Shown in pieces: positions 1-11,500 of a DNA stretch of 64,000 nt. Below the pieces are notes generated by a model. That model did no database searches and was not told where the DNA came from. It saw nothing but the letters and a program-made list of their open reading frames with translations. A program made the translations under genes and the position numbers. The stretch comes from Choanephora cucurbitarum. Its lineage: Eukaryota > Mucoromycota > Mucoromycetes > Mucorales > Choanephoraceae. The DNA is taken from contig JAIWNI010000090.1 of the NCBI GenBank assembly GCA_025331435.1, positions 51,054 through 115,053 of the forward strand, read 5' to 3'. Numbering within the stretch: position 1 is the first letter of the stretch; every line of letters begins with the position of its first letter.

Positions 1-60
1 AAGTCTCCTTTTTGTTTGTATATACTTATATCACTTATATGTTGATGAAGGAAACAACAG

Positions 61-1501
61 ACGGACCTTCAAACGAGAATCTTCAGTTGGGATTTTGGTC
101 CCTTTGGTCTGACAACCCATGAGTTAGTACATGTTGTCTATCTGATATTCAATCAAGTCACTTCTTTACCTGATTTATCTCATATTGTCTTTAGTCAAAG
201 TATACATCATGACACTCTAAATCCCCCCCTTCTTATCATTCACCTCACTTATAAATTATAGGCCAATGGTATGATTTTATTATAGACCTGGCAAGTGCCT
301 ATCATGACGAAAATCCCTATCATAACTTTGCTCATGCAGTGGATGTCCTTCAATGCCTGTTTGTGTTGTTATGTGAATCGGGTATCTTGCCCTTTTCTAA
401 CAAGACATGCCGTATGGATCTCTTGACAGCCAAAGATATCTTTGCTCTCTTGATAGCTGCCATTGGTCATGATGCAGCCCATCCTGGTGTCAACAATGCC
501 TTCTTGATCAACTCATCTAATCCACTCGCTACCCTCTACAACGATCGTTCTGTCCTGGAGAGTCTTCATTCCATGACACTCTTTCAACTCTTGAATAAAC
601 ATGGCCTGATTGATTTAATAGGAGGAGTTCATTCTGAAGATTATAAAGGTACACAAGACACTCATTTTATGAGATGATACTCACTTTAAATCAGCCTTTC
701 GAAAGACAGTGGTCTCCAGTATATTGGCTACAGACATGTCATTGCATCTAGAATATGTTGCCAAGATCAAAGAACAGGCCATTCGATTTCATCAGAATCA
801 AATAGAACCCAACGATCTTGAACGTAACTTGTTATGTAGTGCCTTGATCAAATGTGCTGATATCAGTAATGTGGTAAAAGCTATTCCCTATAGCCGTTTT
901 ATATGTACTTGAACTCATTGGTTTCATAGGCACGACCATTTCGATGGGGTACACAATGGGCTGAATTGTTAGTAGAGGAATTTGTGTGCCAGGGCGATTT
1001 AGAAAAAGAACTTGGTATGCCTGTGTTACCTATGAACGACCGAGATAAAGTGATTTTGGAAGACTCTCAGATCGGGTTTATCCGGTTCGTTGCGCTTGAT
1101 TTGTTCCAGAACGTACGTGAGATCCTAGTCGACCTTTCGTTTGCTGTAGACCAGATCCAGGCCAATCTTAAACAATGGGAGACACGCAAACATACCTTGA
1201 CAGCCCATGATTCAGGTGTATCGAATTTATTAGATGAAGATGATCCATTTGATTCAGATGAATATAAATATATGATAGAGACAGGTAAAAAAATCAAAAT
1301 TATTTATACACTATAGACAACTCATCTAGAGTAGGCAGTAAAAGATCAAGTAGTATGGATCTATGTTCATCCGATGTTAAAAAAAGAGCGCCATTAGAGA
1401 AACAGGCATCCAATTACCATCCGATACAATTAGACGAAAATAATGTTTCACCAACTGAAACTAGAAAGAACCCTGTTTATTGTCAGTGTGCCATACAATA
1501 A
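61..1501 (+). CDS. 3',5'-cyclic nucleotide phosphodiesterase (5' partial)
   Basis: Class I cyclic nucleotide phosphodiesterase, which hydrolyses cAMP (or cGMP) to the 5' nucleotide and damps PKA signalling. Exons read as 61-199, 262-648, 695-873, 930-1284 and 1317-1501, giving 414 visible residues; the N-terminus lies upstream of the window. The metal-binding HD core is complete: HNFAHAVD, then GHDAAHPGVNN, then CADISN. The phases of all four introns (32-62 nt) agree. The chain ends in Cys-Ala-Ile-Gln after an Asn/Ser-rich tail, which fits a CaaX prenylation box. An AATAAA at 1500-1505 overlaps the stop codon, and the convergent CSL gene ends only 76 nt downstream. The family call is firm; whether it is high-affinity for cAMP is inferred from fungal relatives. 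Confidence 0.93.
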
Positions 1502-1505
1502 TAAA
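1500..1505 (+). terminator. AATAAA polyadenylation signal overlapping a stop codon
   Basis: A canonical AATAAA hexamer shares bases with the TAA stop of the phosphodiesterase. With the convergent gene ending at 1578, the 3' UTRs of the two genes must be very short or overlap. Confidence 0.45.
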
Positions 1506-1577
1506 CATAAAAGGGGTGGAGTTTAAAAAAAGGAACAGCCCTTAAGAAAGTGCCTAAAAAAGGAAGGATTGTGTCTT

Positions 1578-4048
1578 TTAAAATGAGAGGGTTTTATGTG
1601 TTCTACAGACAGTACCATCTCCTCTGACCAGCAAAATAGGTATATGATGATATCTTTCTTTGATCTGTATTAACTCTGGATGAGAGGGTATCTGACAGCT
1701 TAACAATTCTCGACTTCCATAGTCTGTGATGGCCCGGATATCACCAAACCAGACTTGAAGATCGCGTGAAAAGTTCTCGCCATAGAGATTGAGGGTATGG
1801 ATGGATTTCATACTGATGTTGAGAAGTGAAGGAAAAGGTGTGTTTAAGATCATAGAAGAGACATCGATGTCTTCTTGGAATAAGGAATGGGAAGGTAATA
1901 AGAAACGATAGGTAATACAATCTATATTACAAGTTATTAAGTCTTCTTTCCATCTTAACTATCATTTACCTGTGCCCACCATTGTCCAGACACTTGCATC
2001 TGAAACGTCTTCTTGCCAACAACCTGCCTGGATAGAAGATCGGCGAGTGTTGGAACTACTGGTACTGCTGATACTTGATTTCCGTGAAAACAGATCATCT
2101 ACCGGATCCATCGAGACACGCCTCTTACGCACCACTTTCTCTACCATCTTGTTATCTTCTAGAATAGGCCTTCTGGCTTCTGTTGTTCTGAACATACCCA
2201 CAATATCATTCAGACAGGCAAGGTAGGTAGGCTGTTCATGGCTGGGTGTCACCATCTGAAGGGCAACCTTGTGTAACTGAGATACAGGGTCACCCACTAT
2301 TTCTATCAGACTCCCACCTACCACTGTAGAGGCCTTTTCCACCTTACGAAGGATCATCACCGGACTCACGAGACCGGTTGTCAGACATTGAAGGACAACA
2401 TGTTGGTTGTAGTGAATAGGGATCATCTGTTGTCGTTTCATGGCCATGGCAGGGGGTGCAGGCAGACTGTCAGGCAGATCCAGGTAGTCTTGTTGGCCCA
2501 ACAAGGTCTGATGGTTCTCTTCATTATCCACCAACCAAATCACAAATGGATCCCAACTGGTCGTACGAGCAACAAAGCACGTCTCAGTCGATTCGGTGGA
2601 AACGCCCAGGTATTTTGTAGAGACCGTTTGTGACCGGATTCGGTTAAATAGAGAGACAGTGGTACCGTGATGGATACAGAGGTCCATGTTCTTGACACTC
2701 TGGCGTTTCTTGGAGGGCTTGCTGATGACCTTGATGGGTTTACTCAACAGTGACAATTGAGATCCATTGGCCAGTTCAAGACGGATCATGGCCTCGACTC
2801 GTTTACGTTTCTCGTCATTGATGAACAGATGCTTAGAGACGACCCTGCCTGACCTTAGGAGTTCGTGTGTGGGGTTATGGTAGAGATCGATCGATTGGTT
2901 ACGAGCATCTGCAAAGCTACGGAATCGACTTGGGTGGTCAGAGGGGTGGAGGGCGATGGCCGTCTTGGTGGGATGTTGTCCTGTCTGTCCTACCGTTGTG
3001 CCTGAGAGAGTGGACCATTCGATATGTCCTGATTGCACTGTCTCACCTGAGAGAGAGATAGTCAATTTGGGTGGGAAGAGATGGCGCCCGTCTGGTAATG
3101 TCAGGATTTCGTTTGGATTGGAGGGTGGTGTGTCGGAAGGTGTCCACCATTCAGTGCCTATCAACACAGTGGTCGGTGGAGGACAGAGAAATCTATTTTA
3201 GGAGTATCAGTCTTGTTTGTGGCTGTTTGTTCATGTTGTGTTTACCTCTTTTCGGTACCATAACTCTTTTGAGCTACTTTACTGGTCAAAATGAGCACTG
3301 TCTTTTCTTGTTGGTTTAATTGATGCGTAAGGTATTGATGGATCGTGTGTTTGAGCTTGAATTCATCCAGGGTGTACTGCAATATGGCTGCTCGTTTTAG
3401 ATCGAATCGATACTCTTCTGCTGTTGGAGGAGATGAATTGGCTGAAGAAGAGGAAGAACTGGAGGTGACGAGAGGAACAGTAGAAGAAGAAGTGAATGTA
3501 CTATGAGTAGCATTTGGTATAGGAGAGGAAGGCGTGGAATCTTCTAATAAGCCAGTCGAATGTGGGTTTATATCAGGTAACTATGGATTTCTATCTGATG
3601 AATAGCTTGTTCTTTTTTCTTTTCTGATGATTTCTACTTACTTTACCATTATTGTAGTATTCTGAAGGTTAGATGGCCATGCTTGAGATGAATTCTCTTC
3701 ATGTAATGATGCTAGAAAACCAGGTGTGAAGAAGGTAGGCGTTGTGCTACCATGATGACCGGATGTCTGGTTCCATGATTGAATTGGATAGTTTGTAGCA
3801 GGCAGATCATGCATCTGAAGCCCTGCCTCTAGACTGAGCATCTGGTAGTCATTTAGGTGACGAACAAACGAAGTGTTTTCTGTCTGTGGTAGAAAGGGTG
3901 TGAGAGATGCATCCCAATGGCTTATGTCAGATGGTTTCATGATTTCATCTTCTTGATTTGGCTGGAAATAAGGATAACATTCTGGCTTTCTTTTACGGGA
4001 ACTAGATGGCTCAAGTATTGAAAAGGGCTCGTTTGGATTAGTATCCAT
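1578..4048 (-). CDS. CSL (CBF1/RBP-Jkappa/Su(H)/LAG-1) family transcription factor
   Basis: Sequence-specific DNA-binding regulator of the family that serves as the Notch effector in animals. Fungi have CSL proteins but no Notch; in fission yeast they act in adhesion and cell-cycle control. Exons on the minus strand are 4048-3647, 3580-3246, 3192-1970 and 1921-1578, giving 767 aa. Residues 1-200 are low-complexity, rich in Ser, Thr and Pro. The N-terminal Rel-like domain carries KVAQKSYGTEKRFLCPPP. The beta-trefoil domain carries FNRIRSQTVSTKYL and SWDPFVIWLVD, and DPVSQLHK follows. The last exon supplies the C-terminal IPT/TIG fold (LNLYGENF, VWFGD, LLVRGDGTV). All core domains are intact. 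The start at 4048 has a good CACCATGG context. A PEST-like nuclear N-terminus is inferred. Confidence 0.93.
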
Positions 4049-4329
4049 GGTGATGCATGCTTCTCGTATAGATGAGAAAAAAAAAGAAAGAAAGAAAGGA
4101 AAAGCATTGTAATTGTGGGGTAAATCAACAAAAAGGCGGGAATTGAACACATACATTGAATGACATCGTTTTGGCTCTTCAAAATGGGAATAGTGTTTTT
4201 TTTTGCCCCAACTTGAGTCTCCAAATATGGTCAGTGTCACACTTTATGCAACTTTCCTTTTCTCACCTAGACTTTGGCATAGTGATGATAGAAAAAGCCC
4301 ACTCATCTAATTAAAAAGTTTAAAAAGTA

Positions 4330-4380
4330 AAAGAGAGAGAAAGAGAGAGAGTATGGACTCCTTTCCCTCTCTCTCTCTTT
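4330..4380. repeat. GA tract facing CT tract (potential hairpin)
   Basis: A GAGAGA run (4330-4352) is followed within 10 nt by a CTCTCT run (4361-4380). The two arms are complementary and could fold into a stem, or form triplex DNA, about 300 nt upstream of the CSL start codon. Confidence 0.7.
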
Positions 4381-4839
4381 TCCTAACCTGTTTTTTTTGG
4401 CTGATTTCCCTTATTTAAACAACTCCGAATCACTTGACATCTTTTGTCACCCACGTACAAAGGAAACGAAAGAAGAAACCAAAACAACCTTCTCCCAAAG
4501 TACGCGTTTATCTTTGAAAACAACCTTAAAAAAAAATTAACCTTTTTTTTTTCAAGTGTTACTTTAAATGGAGTCGTATGATGATATCCTTTTTTTTTGG
4601 ATTCAAGTGACAACATTTGAATTGGTCAAAGCCCCCTCTAGGGTTAGATTCCTACCATGAAATGATCTTGGTATAATCCATTTCTTTGATAGAAAGTAAT
4701 AAGGTTCTTTAAAAAAAGCTGAGAAAAGTGGACAAACCTTAACATGAATTCAATTGAATGAAGATAGTCATTCTGATATAATATGAAAGAAAATAGACGT
4801 TTCATTGTTAAGATTCATGCAGAATATATACACCATGTG

Positions 4840-4843
<4 letters not shown>

Positions 4844-4872
<29 letters not shown>
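4844..4872. repeat. (CT)n microsatellite
   Basis: Uninterrupted dinucleotide run of about 29 nt. Shorter runs of the same motif occur at 5828-5842 and 6575-6592 within the same gene-poor stretch. Confidence 0.85.
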
Positions 4873-4875
<3 letters not shown>

Positions 4876-7400
4876 GACACGTCAAGAGAATTAGCCATCT
4901 AGGCCTATTTTCTTGATTTAAGGTCCCTGATGCTGACGGTGTTTAAAATAGGTTGCCATAATAAGAATCACCTTATTTAATGCTGATGTGTTTGTTAAAA
5001 TAAGCTTCTGTTTCAAGGAGAATGATTCCATACAAAATCGAGAATGTGGCATTCTATGAATGATATTTTCTTTCTTTTTCTCTATTTTGTTCTTTTTAGT
5101 AACTGAAAGGCATTGTCTTGTATCTATAAAAAAGGCTAATCATTGTGTCAAATTACACTGACGAGAGAGTCTGTAAGTTTTGTTTGCAACTGAGCGCTAG
5201 AATAACTTGGACGAATGATATTGAAGCAACACCATACATTATGACTAAACACTTTGTCATCGGTCATGCTATCCAATCTGATCACATTGTAGATACTCAA
5301 CAAGACAACCAATGTACAAGCATAACAGATTGAACCAAAGCCTACAGAAAGACAGATGGAATACTAGGCAGACATAGGAACAGGATATTCACTCAATAAA
5401 CTAGATCACGGCTACTTTTCTGAACTGTTTGAAATGTGTGTAACCCCAAACGAACAAGATGAAAGCAGACTGGAATCCCTTCTTTATTCTTCTGCTTCAA
5501 AAAAAAAAGGATATATAGCCGCAGGAAGGCAGGCAAATGTAGTCAGCATCACTATCTCTTATGCTCTTAAAAGGGTTCAATATATGACGGAAGATCAACG
5601 CCATTCTTGCTATCCAGCCGAATCAAAAGATGGTTATGATACATGACCACCTGGAGTGAGACAAAGAATGGCAATAATGAGCTATAGAAAAAAATGTGTT
5701 CTCGAACACTGTTTTTAACCTAATGATCTCGTTACTGTCATCAGAAAAGAGTGCTTGATTTCAAATGATTGTCTCAAGACTAATTGTTCTTTTTTGGTCT
5801 TGGGAATGAACTAAATCTATTGACAACTCTCTCTCTCTCTCTTTTTTTTTATTGAAATAACCAACTAGCCTAAGAGAAAGAGAGATGCATTGGACTATTG
5901 GGTGACAACATACACATTGTTAAGGGGAAAAGACTCAGAGCCCTTCAAGTTGCTTCTACATCCTTCAAATTGAAACGGCGTAGATTCCGTGTAGATCTTT
6001 TCATGTAGAAGAGAGACATTGAAATGTGTTCACATGCTGAAAATATCAGATCTGTGTAGCTGAAACTTCAGTTTGAACTGTGCTTTATAGATTGAAATCA
6101 GCTATTTTTGAACCACATACAGATTCTTCATTATACTGCAGTTTAGTACGAGAACAACGCAAGCAGATAACAAAGGTCAAGGAAAAGGGTCTTTCTAAAA
6201 ATAAAATGTAGAAAGCACAATCATTCAGATCACTCAATAACCCAAAATCTACTTGCGCTTTTATTAGAGAAAATTCAAACACAGACAATAGAAAGTATTG
6301 AGTTCCTACAGAAATAGAAGAAGAGAATCCTCTTTACTTCCTCCACATAAAAGAGAAGCGAAAAAAAAAAGAAACAAAAGAACTGGACATATGTAGATTG
6401 TTGTTATTTAGTGAGAGGAGAAACTCGAAATGCAAGAAGAAAGTTGTTCGAGACAACTGCGAGCAATCGGAGGAAAAGTTTTACTGTCCATACTACTTGC
6501 ACCTGAATGAGTGTGGCTTGACAACTTAATAGAACAAAAGAGAGAGTCTCCGGCCTAAAAAAAACATATTTATTTCTCTCTCTCTCTCTCTCTTATTTTT
6601 TGTCAATATGAATAGAGTGACTTACTCGGACGAATATGGAATCTATGGAAGCAGCTGTGTTTCTTCCAGGAGCCAATTTTCAACTTAAAACTATACTATG
6701 GCTTAGTTTACTCTTTTTCAAAGAACTCAACAGCATTGTTATTAAGCCCAAAGTGAGAGGGCTAAAGCATGGACTGCTTTAGTCAAATGAACTGTCAATG
6801 GTTTGAATACTTTGATCGACATGAGGAGTTCCAAAAAGAGAATAATCCGGTTTTCCTATATACGCGTTTCTTAAACTAGATAAGGTGTAGTCGATAATTA
6901 AGGATAAGTTTGTCTATACCCTTTCACACCATTCTGTTTTAAGTCGTTGATTTGTTTTTGTCTGATAATGTGTGATGTTTTTTGCTAGTGCAATTCCTAA
7001 TCTTTGTTTTGTTGGTGCAAATCTCAAAATGCACTTGGTTTCCAAAAAGGGAGTAAGGAGAAGCCACACATACAATAAAATGAGGTACAGAAAAAAAAAA
7101 TTCATTTGGCGACAAGTAACCGCAAGCATTGTACACCTCAACTATTTTCGTCCTAGTCGCCAACTTAAAATATTCCAAACTATAGGATGGATAAAAAAAG
7201 AAAAGAGGAGACATGACAAGCCCAACCTGTAATGCTATAAGACTTTGTTTTCATTATCTTTTCCCTTCTTTTTCTTTCCTTTCTCTTTGTTTTTTTTCTT
7301 CTTTCTTTCTCTCACTTTTCTTTTAACTCTGTGTAATTTACCTCGAAAGACAGGTAACATCATTTCAATTCCGAGATAGGCTTTATCTAATAATTAAAAG

Positions 7401-8202
7401 ATGGTTGTTGTTTTGCCTTCCAGAACCTCAGACTCAGTAAATATGGCTTACAACAAACGACAACTACCCTCAGAAAGTGTGGTTCATGTGACAATCACTG
7501 CGGCTGGAACCGTAGTTTATACCTATACAGCTACCTCTTATTCTTATATCCCATCCTATTCAACTATCAGCACATCCAATCCCTCAATGACCAACAGTAA
7601 CAACAATGGGAACAACGGAAGTTCAGGGAGCCACAACAATTCAAACGTAGGTGCCATTGCTGGAGGTGTCGTTGGTGGTGTCGTGTTTGTTGCTTTAATA
7701 GGTATAGACGCTTTTTTTAAAAAAAAAAAACTGTCATCAGAACTGACTTATAATAGCATTCTTGTTTCTGTTTTTACGTCGACAATCTCAGAAAAGGAAA
7801 AGAGAGAAACAAAAGAATGAGCTTATCGATGATGACGATGATTCTTACTATAGAGGACTCAATGGACGACCTCTTTCAGCAGCATCCGTTGACCACACAA
7901 ATCCAGCCGTCATGACATCATTGAATTCACCCAGGCAACTAATAGTGCCTGAAGGGTTGAGAGAATCAAAATATTTCCAAGCTGATGGTTATTATGAAGA
8001 TCGATTGGCTCCTTATCCAAAAGCTGCAGCTTATTACTCCGCTAACAACAGTGTGGCTTCGGACTCGTTGCCTTCAACTGCAGTAGATATCAATGGCGGT
8101 CATCGAAATGTTCCCAACGAAATAGATTATTTCGCGGAAGAAAGGCACGTTCCGCACTTGAAAGAGAGCAGTAGAGAAGAGCCGCCACATGCAAGAGATT
8201 GA
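7401..8202 (+). CDS. Ser/Thr-rich single-pass membrane protein (Mid2/Wsc-like layout)
   Basis: Two exons, 7401-7701 and 7757-8202, give 248 aa. The layout is a Ser/Thr/Asn-rich extracellular stretch (about residues 20-85), then a glycine-rich transmembrane helix beginning NVGAIAGGVVGG that the 55-nt intron interrupts, then a strongly basic stop-transfer (RRQSQKRKREK), an acidic patch (DDDDD) and a roughly 120-residue cytosolic tail. This resembles fungal cell-wall stress sensors in organisation only; no Wsc cysteine domain is present. The 5' end is uncertain. There is no signal peptide, and TTGCCTTCCAG at 7411-7421 looks like a splice acceptor, so the true start may be in an upstream exon. 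Confidence 0.6.
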
Positions 8203-8369
8203 ATTTCTTCATTGTAATATAACCAAATAAATGTGTATAGATTTTAAAATCATCATATTGAATCAACTCAAGTGAACTAGCCAGCAAAAAAAGGGCTTTT
8301 TGTAATAGGAGCATTTTGACAAATCAAGTCTATTTTTTTTTACTACAATAAATAGTTTATAGAAACAAA

Positions 8370-9226
8370 TTAACCTCTGTTCAAGAAAAAGTTGAGCAAG
8401 ATCAACAAGCCCATCAGATGAATGAAGTATTGGCGGTTTTGATCCAATAAGAGATTTGCTTCCGAAGTTTCAGTTTGTTCATATATGCCAATAAGCCCCA
8501 ATCCGACAGATGCATCTTCAGCATGACCACCAGCAGCACCATAGCCTTGGAAGAAGGATGCAGTAACAACATGAGATGCAATGTTTGTTGGCACTGCGTC
8601 ATAGAGAGCTCTAGAAGTGATAGGCGCATTCTGCTCTTTTTTGTAAGTTGTCTTGCTCTCTTTGACTTCTGTCTTGGATACAACGCTTTCTGTCGGCTTT
8701 GTCTTGGATACAACACTTTTTGTTGCCTTTGCCTTGGACGCAACACTTTTTGTTGTCTTTGTCTTGGATACAATACTTTTTGTTGTCTTTGTCTTGGATA
8801 CAATATTTTTTGTTGTCTTTGTTTTGAACACAACGCTTTCTGCCGGCTCTGTCTCTTCATCGTCCTCATCAAAATTCAATCTTATTGTTGTGCTTGTTTT
8901 CTTATGGGCACTTGAGGTTTTTGTATAATCATCATCTTCATGTTTCTCTCTTCGTATCAATTGTGCTTTATCTACAAAAGAATGACCAACAATGCCTTTT
9001 GTGTTACCTAGCACCCATCTGTCATGAGAATTGAGGGGCGTGTCTTGAGTATGTGTACTAATAATCGAATGTTCTTGGGTATAGAGTAAGTTGATGCAAT
9101 TTTGCGTACACCTTCAGGAAGATACCTTGATCGACTATTTGTACGCTTTGTTTCAAAAGTCTTGTTGACATAATATCGCCCATTTCCAAAGATCAATATC
9201 TTAGTAAGCTTAAGCTTTACTATCAA
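8370..9226 (-). CDS. Lys/Thr-rich tandem-repeat protein, 5' end unresolved
   Basis: Not a recognised family. The main exon (9057-8370) joins in frame to an upstream segment (9226-9126) through a 68-nt GT...AG intron; 262 residues are visible and no convincing ATG was found, so another exon is probably missing. The centre has an acidic stretch (FDEDDEETEP), then about six copies of a 10-residue unit of the type SVVSKTKTTK. A Gly/Ala-rich region follows, then a C-terminal hydrophobic segment (HLMGLLILLNFFL) that could be a tail anchor. The repeats look like a linker or stalk; function is unknown. Confidence 0.5.
8665..8845. repeat. 30-bp coding minisatellite
   Basis: Imperfect tandem units of 30 bp, each containing CTTGGATACAA-type sequence, encode the 10-residue Lys/Thr repeats of the minus-strand gene. 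The unit length is a multiple of three, so copy-number change would keep the frame. Confidence 0.8.
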
Positions 9227-9406
9227 ACAACTAGCTCAACAAAATAAAAAATAAAAAAGAGAAGGCAGAAAAAATAAGAAGAAAAAGACTTGTGATAAAG
9301 TTTGTTTTATGTTGCTTTGTTTGATGGATCATACAATCAATTTGGGCCATTTCGTCCGTTTGTTTTAGAACAATAACACACTGTATGTTAAATTGATATC
9401 GCCAAT

Positions 9407-10409
9407 TTACCAATTCAACTGTGGCTCATCTTCTATGGGTTCAGTCTTCACTTTTGAGCTCTCTGTCTTTAATTTCCTTCTTTTTGTTAGCTTATTGATC
9501 TCAGAGGAAGGACAGAACTGACTAACAGGACAAATGTCGCATCGCGGCCCACGCGGCAAACAAACAATTTGTCCATAGCCAACCATCATTGGGTTGATTG
9601 CCTTCCAATTTTCTTTGGGTAGCCATGACTGAAGGTTCTAAAAAATCGAGCGTATCATTAACTAGAGTAGCAGATGTTGCAACATGAATAAATCATACTT
9701 TTCTAGTCTCTTCTGGTGTTTTCGTTTCGACCCAGCCCAACCGGTTACAGATACGATGAACATGCACATCTACACCAATGCCTATATTTTTATCCCATGC
9801 CACTTGCAGTGTCAAGTATCCCATCTTCGGCCCAACACCCGGTAAGGACACCAATCCTTCAATTGTGTCTGGAATATCACCAGCATAATTGTCCCTCAAG
9901 ATCTCTGCTGTGCGTTTTATATAGGAAGCTTTCCTTGTATGAAACCCGACCGATGAAATCAGCTTATCCAAGGTGGACTCTTCTACTTTCAGAATACTCT
10001 GTAGATTAAGTCCTCCATCCAACTCTCTTTTCAGCTTTGCGATAGTAGCACCCGTGACGGTGTCTTTGGTTTGTGACGAGAGCATAAGTGCTACTAACGT
10101 TTGAAATCGCTTTTCCAAAGGTGTGGCCGCAGTATCAGCCAATCTTTCGCATCCCACCGTATCCACCGGTGCTTTTTCTTTCTCTCGAAAAACTCTTAGT
10201 AGATCATAGACAACGTCCCAGTTCTTGGGCTTTGGTGCATCTCTATCAGGCGTAGGTTCGGGTCCAATGGATAGTCCTTGTTGGGACTCTTCCACCTTGA
10301 CTTTTGAAGTTTCTTCCGATTTTGCTCTTTTATTTGCTTTTTTTGGGTAAGCCGGTAAGTCGATTGCCTTTTGAGAGGTAGTCACGCGTGAGCTTCGGCG
10401 TAAGGACAT
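9407..10409 (-). CDS. nth1: Endonuclease III homologue (bifunctional DNA glycosylase/AP lyase)
   Basis: Removes oxidised pyrimidines and nicks abasic sites in base-excision repair, in nucleus and often mitochondria. Exons 10409-9699 and 9637-9407 give 313 aa. SSQTKD precedes the helix-hairpin-helix LPGVGPKMGYL, whose Lys is the Schiff-base residue of the family. VDVHVHR supplies the catalytic Asp. The C-terminal CLPRGPRCDICPVSQFC has the C-x6-C-x2-C-x5-C spacing of the [4Fe-4S] cluster. The N-terminal 60 residues are basic and Ser/Lys-rich, as expected for nuclear or mitochondrial targeting. The upstream in-frame extension lacks an ATG, so the start was set at 10409. The gene shares a 144-bp divergent promoter with the phosphatase on the other side. 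Confidence 0.95.
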
Positions 10410-10553
10410 GATACGAAACAGCTTTTTATATCGATTTTTTTTTGGGGGGTTTGACAAAGAGGAAAGAAATGTGGAAAACTTTTGATGCAGAAAAGAATTT
10501 TATGCTGGCTTCAAAATACATATTTTTCAACTTTTCTTTCGCATTTATCGATA
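10410..10553. promoter_or_regulatory. 144-bp divergent promoter
   Basis: This is the only DNA between the start codons of nth1 (-) and the PHOSPHO-type phosphatase (+). It is AT-rich with no extended ORF, so both transcripts must start within it or the two 5' UTRs overlap. Confidence 0.6.
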
Positions 10554-11500
10554 ATGAAAGGAATTGCTGTGTTTGACTTTGATTGGTATGCACACTTAGA
10601 TAGCATGGTCTCTCTGTTACTTACCCAACTTTAGGTCTCTTATTGAACAAGATAGTGATTATTGGGCCATACATACACTTTCGCCAGAGGTATGGCAAGA
10701 GGTTCGCGAAAAGAGAGAGACTTATCAGTGGACAGACCTTATGTAAAGGTTTTTTTTTGGAAATGAAACAAACAGTCTGTTTTCTGATCAATTATCTTAG
10801 GGACCATGCACTTTGTAGACTACAAGAAATCGGATTTACTAAGGCTGATGTTGCAAGAGCTTTGAAGACGATCCCTTTTGTAAGAGTCTCTCTTTTGATA
10901 GCAAACCGGCATAGACTAACCTGAAAGCAGACAGATGAAATGCGTCGTGTACTCTTGAAACTCAAGGATGAAAATGTGTCAGTTATATTGTTATCGGATG
11001 CCAACACATTCTACATTGAAACAATCATGGAGGTACTTTTTTTTTAAAAAAAAAAGGAAAACCATACACAATATTGATATAGTGTGTAGGCTTATGGTGT
11101 GCGTGATTGCATTACTGAAATTATTACCAATCCTGCATATGAGGATGAACAAGGACGATTGCGTGTTAGAAGATACATTCAGCCTTCAGACACACAGCAT
11201 AATTGTACGAATCCTTGCTCTGTCAACATTTGTAAAGGCAAAGAATTAGAAAAGGTTATTGAGCGTTTTGGAGGTTTAAACAATATTAACAAGATTGTTT
11301 ATATTGGTGACGGCAAGAATGACTTTTGTCCCGCTACACGTTTGAGGAGCACAGATGTGTTTTATATGCGCGAGCAAAAAGGCTTAGACCGATATTTTGA
11401 GCAAATGCCTCAAGAAAGACAACGCATTACTTCATCTGTTGTTACATGGACGCATCCTCTAGCTGTTTTGGAACACATCACTACCTATTATTCTTCTTGA
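10554..11500 (+). CDS. PHOSPHO1/2-like HAD phosphatase
   Basis: Haloacid-dehalogenase-type phosphatase of the putative-phosphatase (PHOSPHO) family. Relatives dephosphorylate pyridoxal phosphate or phosphocholine/phosphoethanolamine. Five exons (10554-10585, 10635-10742, 10801-10879, 10931-11032, 11090-11500) give 243 aa, close to family length. Motif I is VFDFDWSLIEQDSD (nucleophile Asp and general-acid Asp), motif II is ILLSDANTFYI, and motif IV is IGDGKNDFCP. The Trp-Ser after the second Asp replaces the Thr/Ser seen in generic HAD enzymes but keeps a hydroxyl residue. A Cys-rich insert (HNCTNPCSVNIC) also occurs in relatives. The first intron splits the Trp codon of motif I. Substrate is not predictable from sequence. 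Confidence 0.9.

Larger units (their letters stand above)
4049..7400. other. 3.3-kb gene-poor interval with CT/GA microsatellites
   Basis: No ORF here shows a recognisable domain or a consistent splice structure. The stretch is AT-rich and contains several simple CT/GA tracts, annotated separately. It includes the upstream region of the CSL gene and of the membrane-protein gene that begins near 7.4 kb. A polypyrimidine run at about 7255-7325 sits just before the latter. Confidence 0.6.

Noticed and set aside
7762..7800. Separate second gene starting inside the membrane-protein locus
   Set aside because: The frame is simply exon 2; joining across 7702-7756 completes one transmembrane helix.
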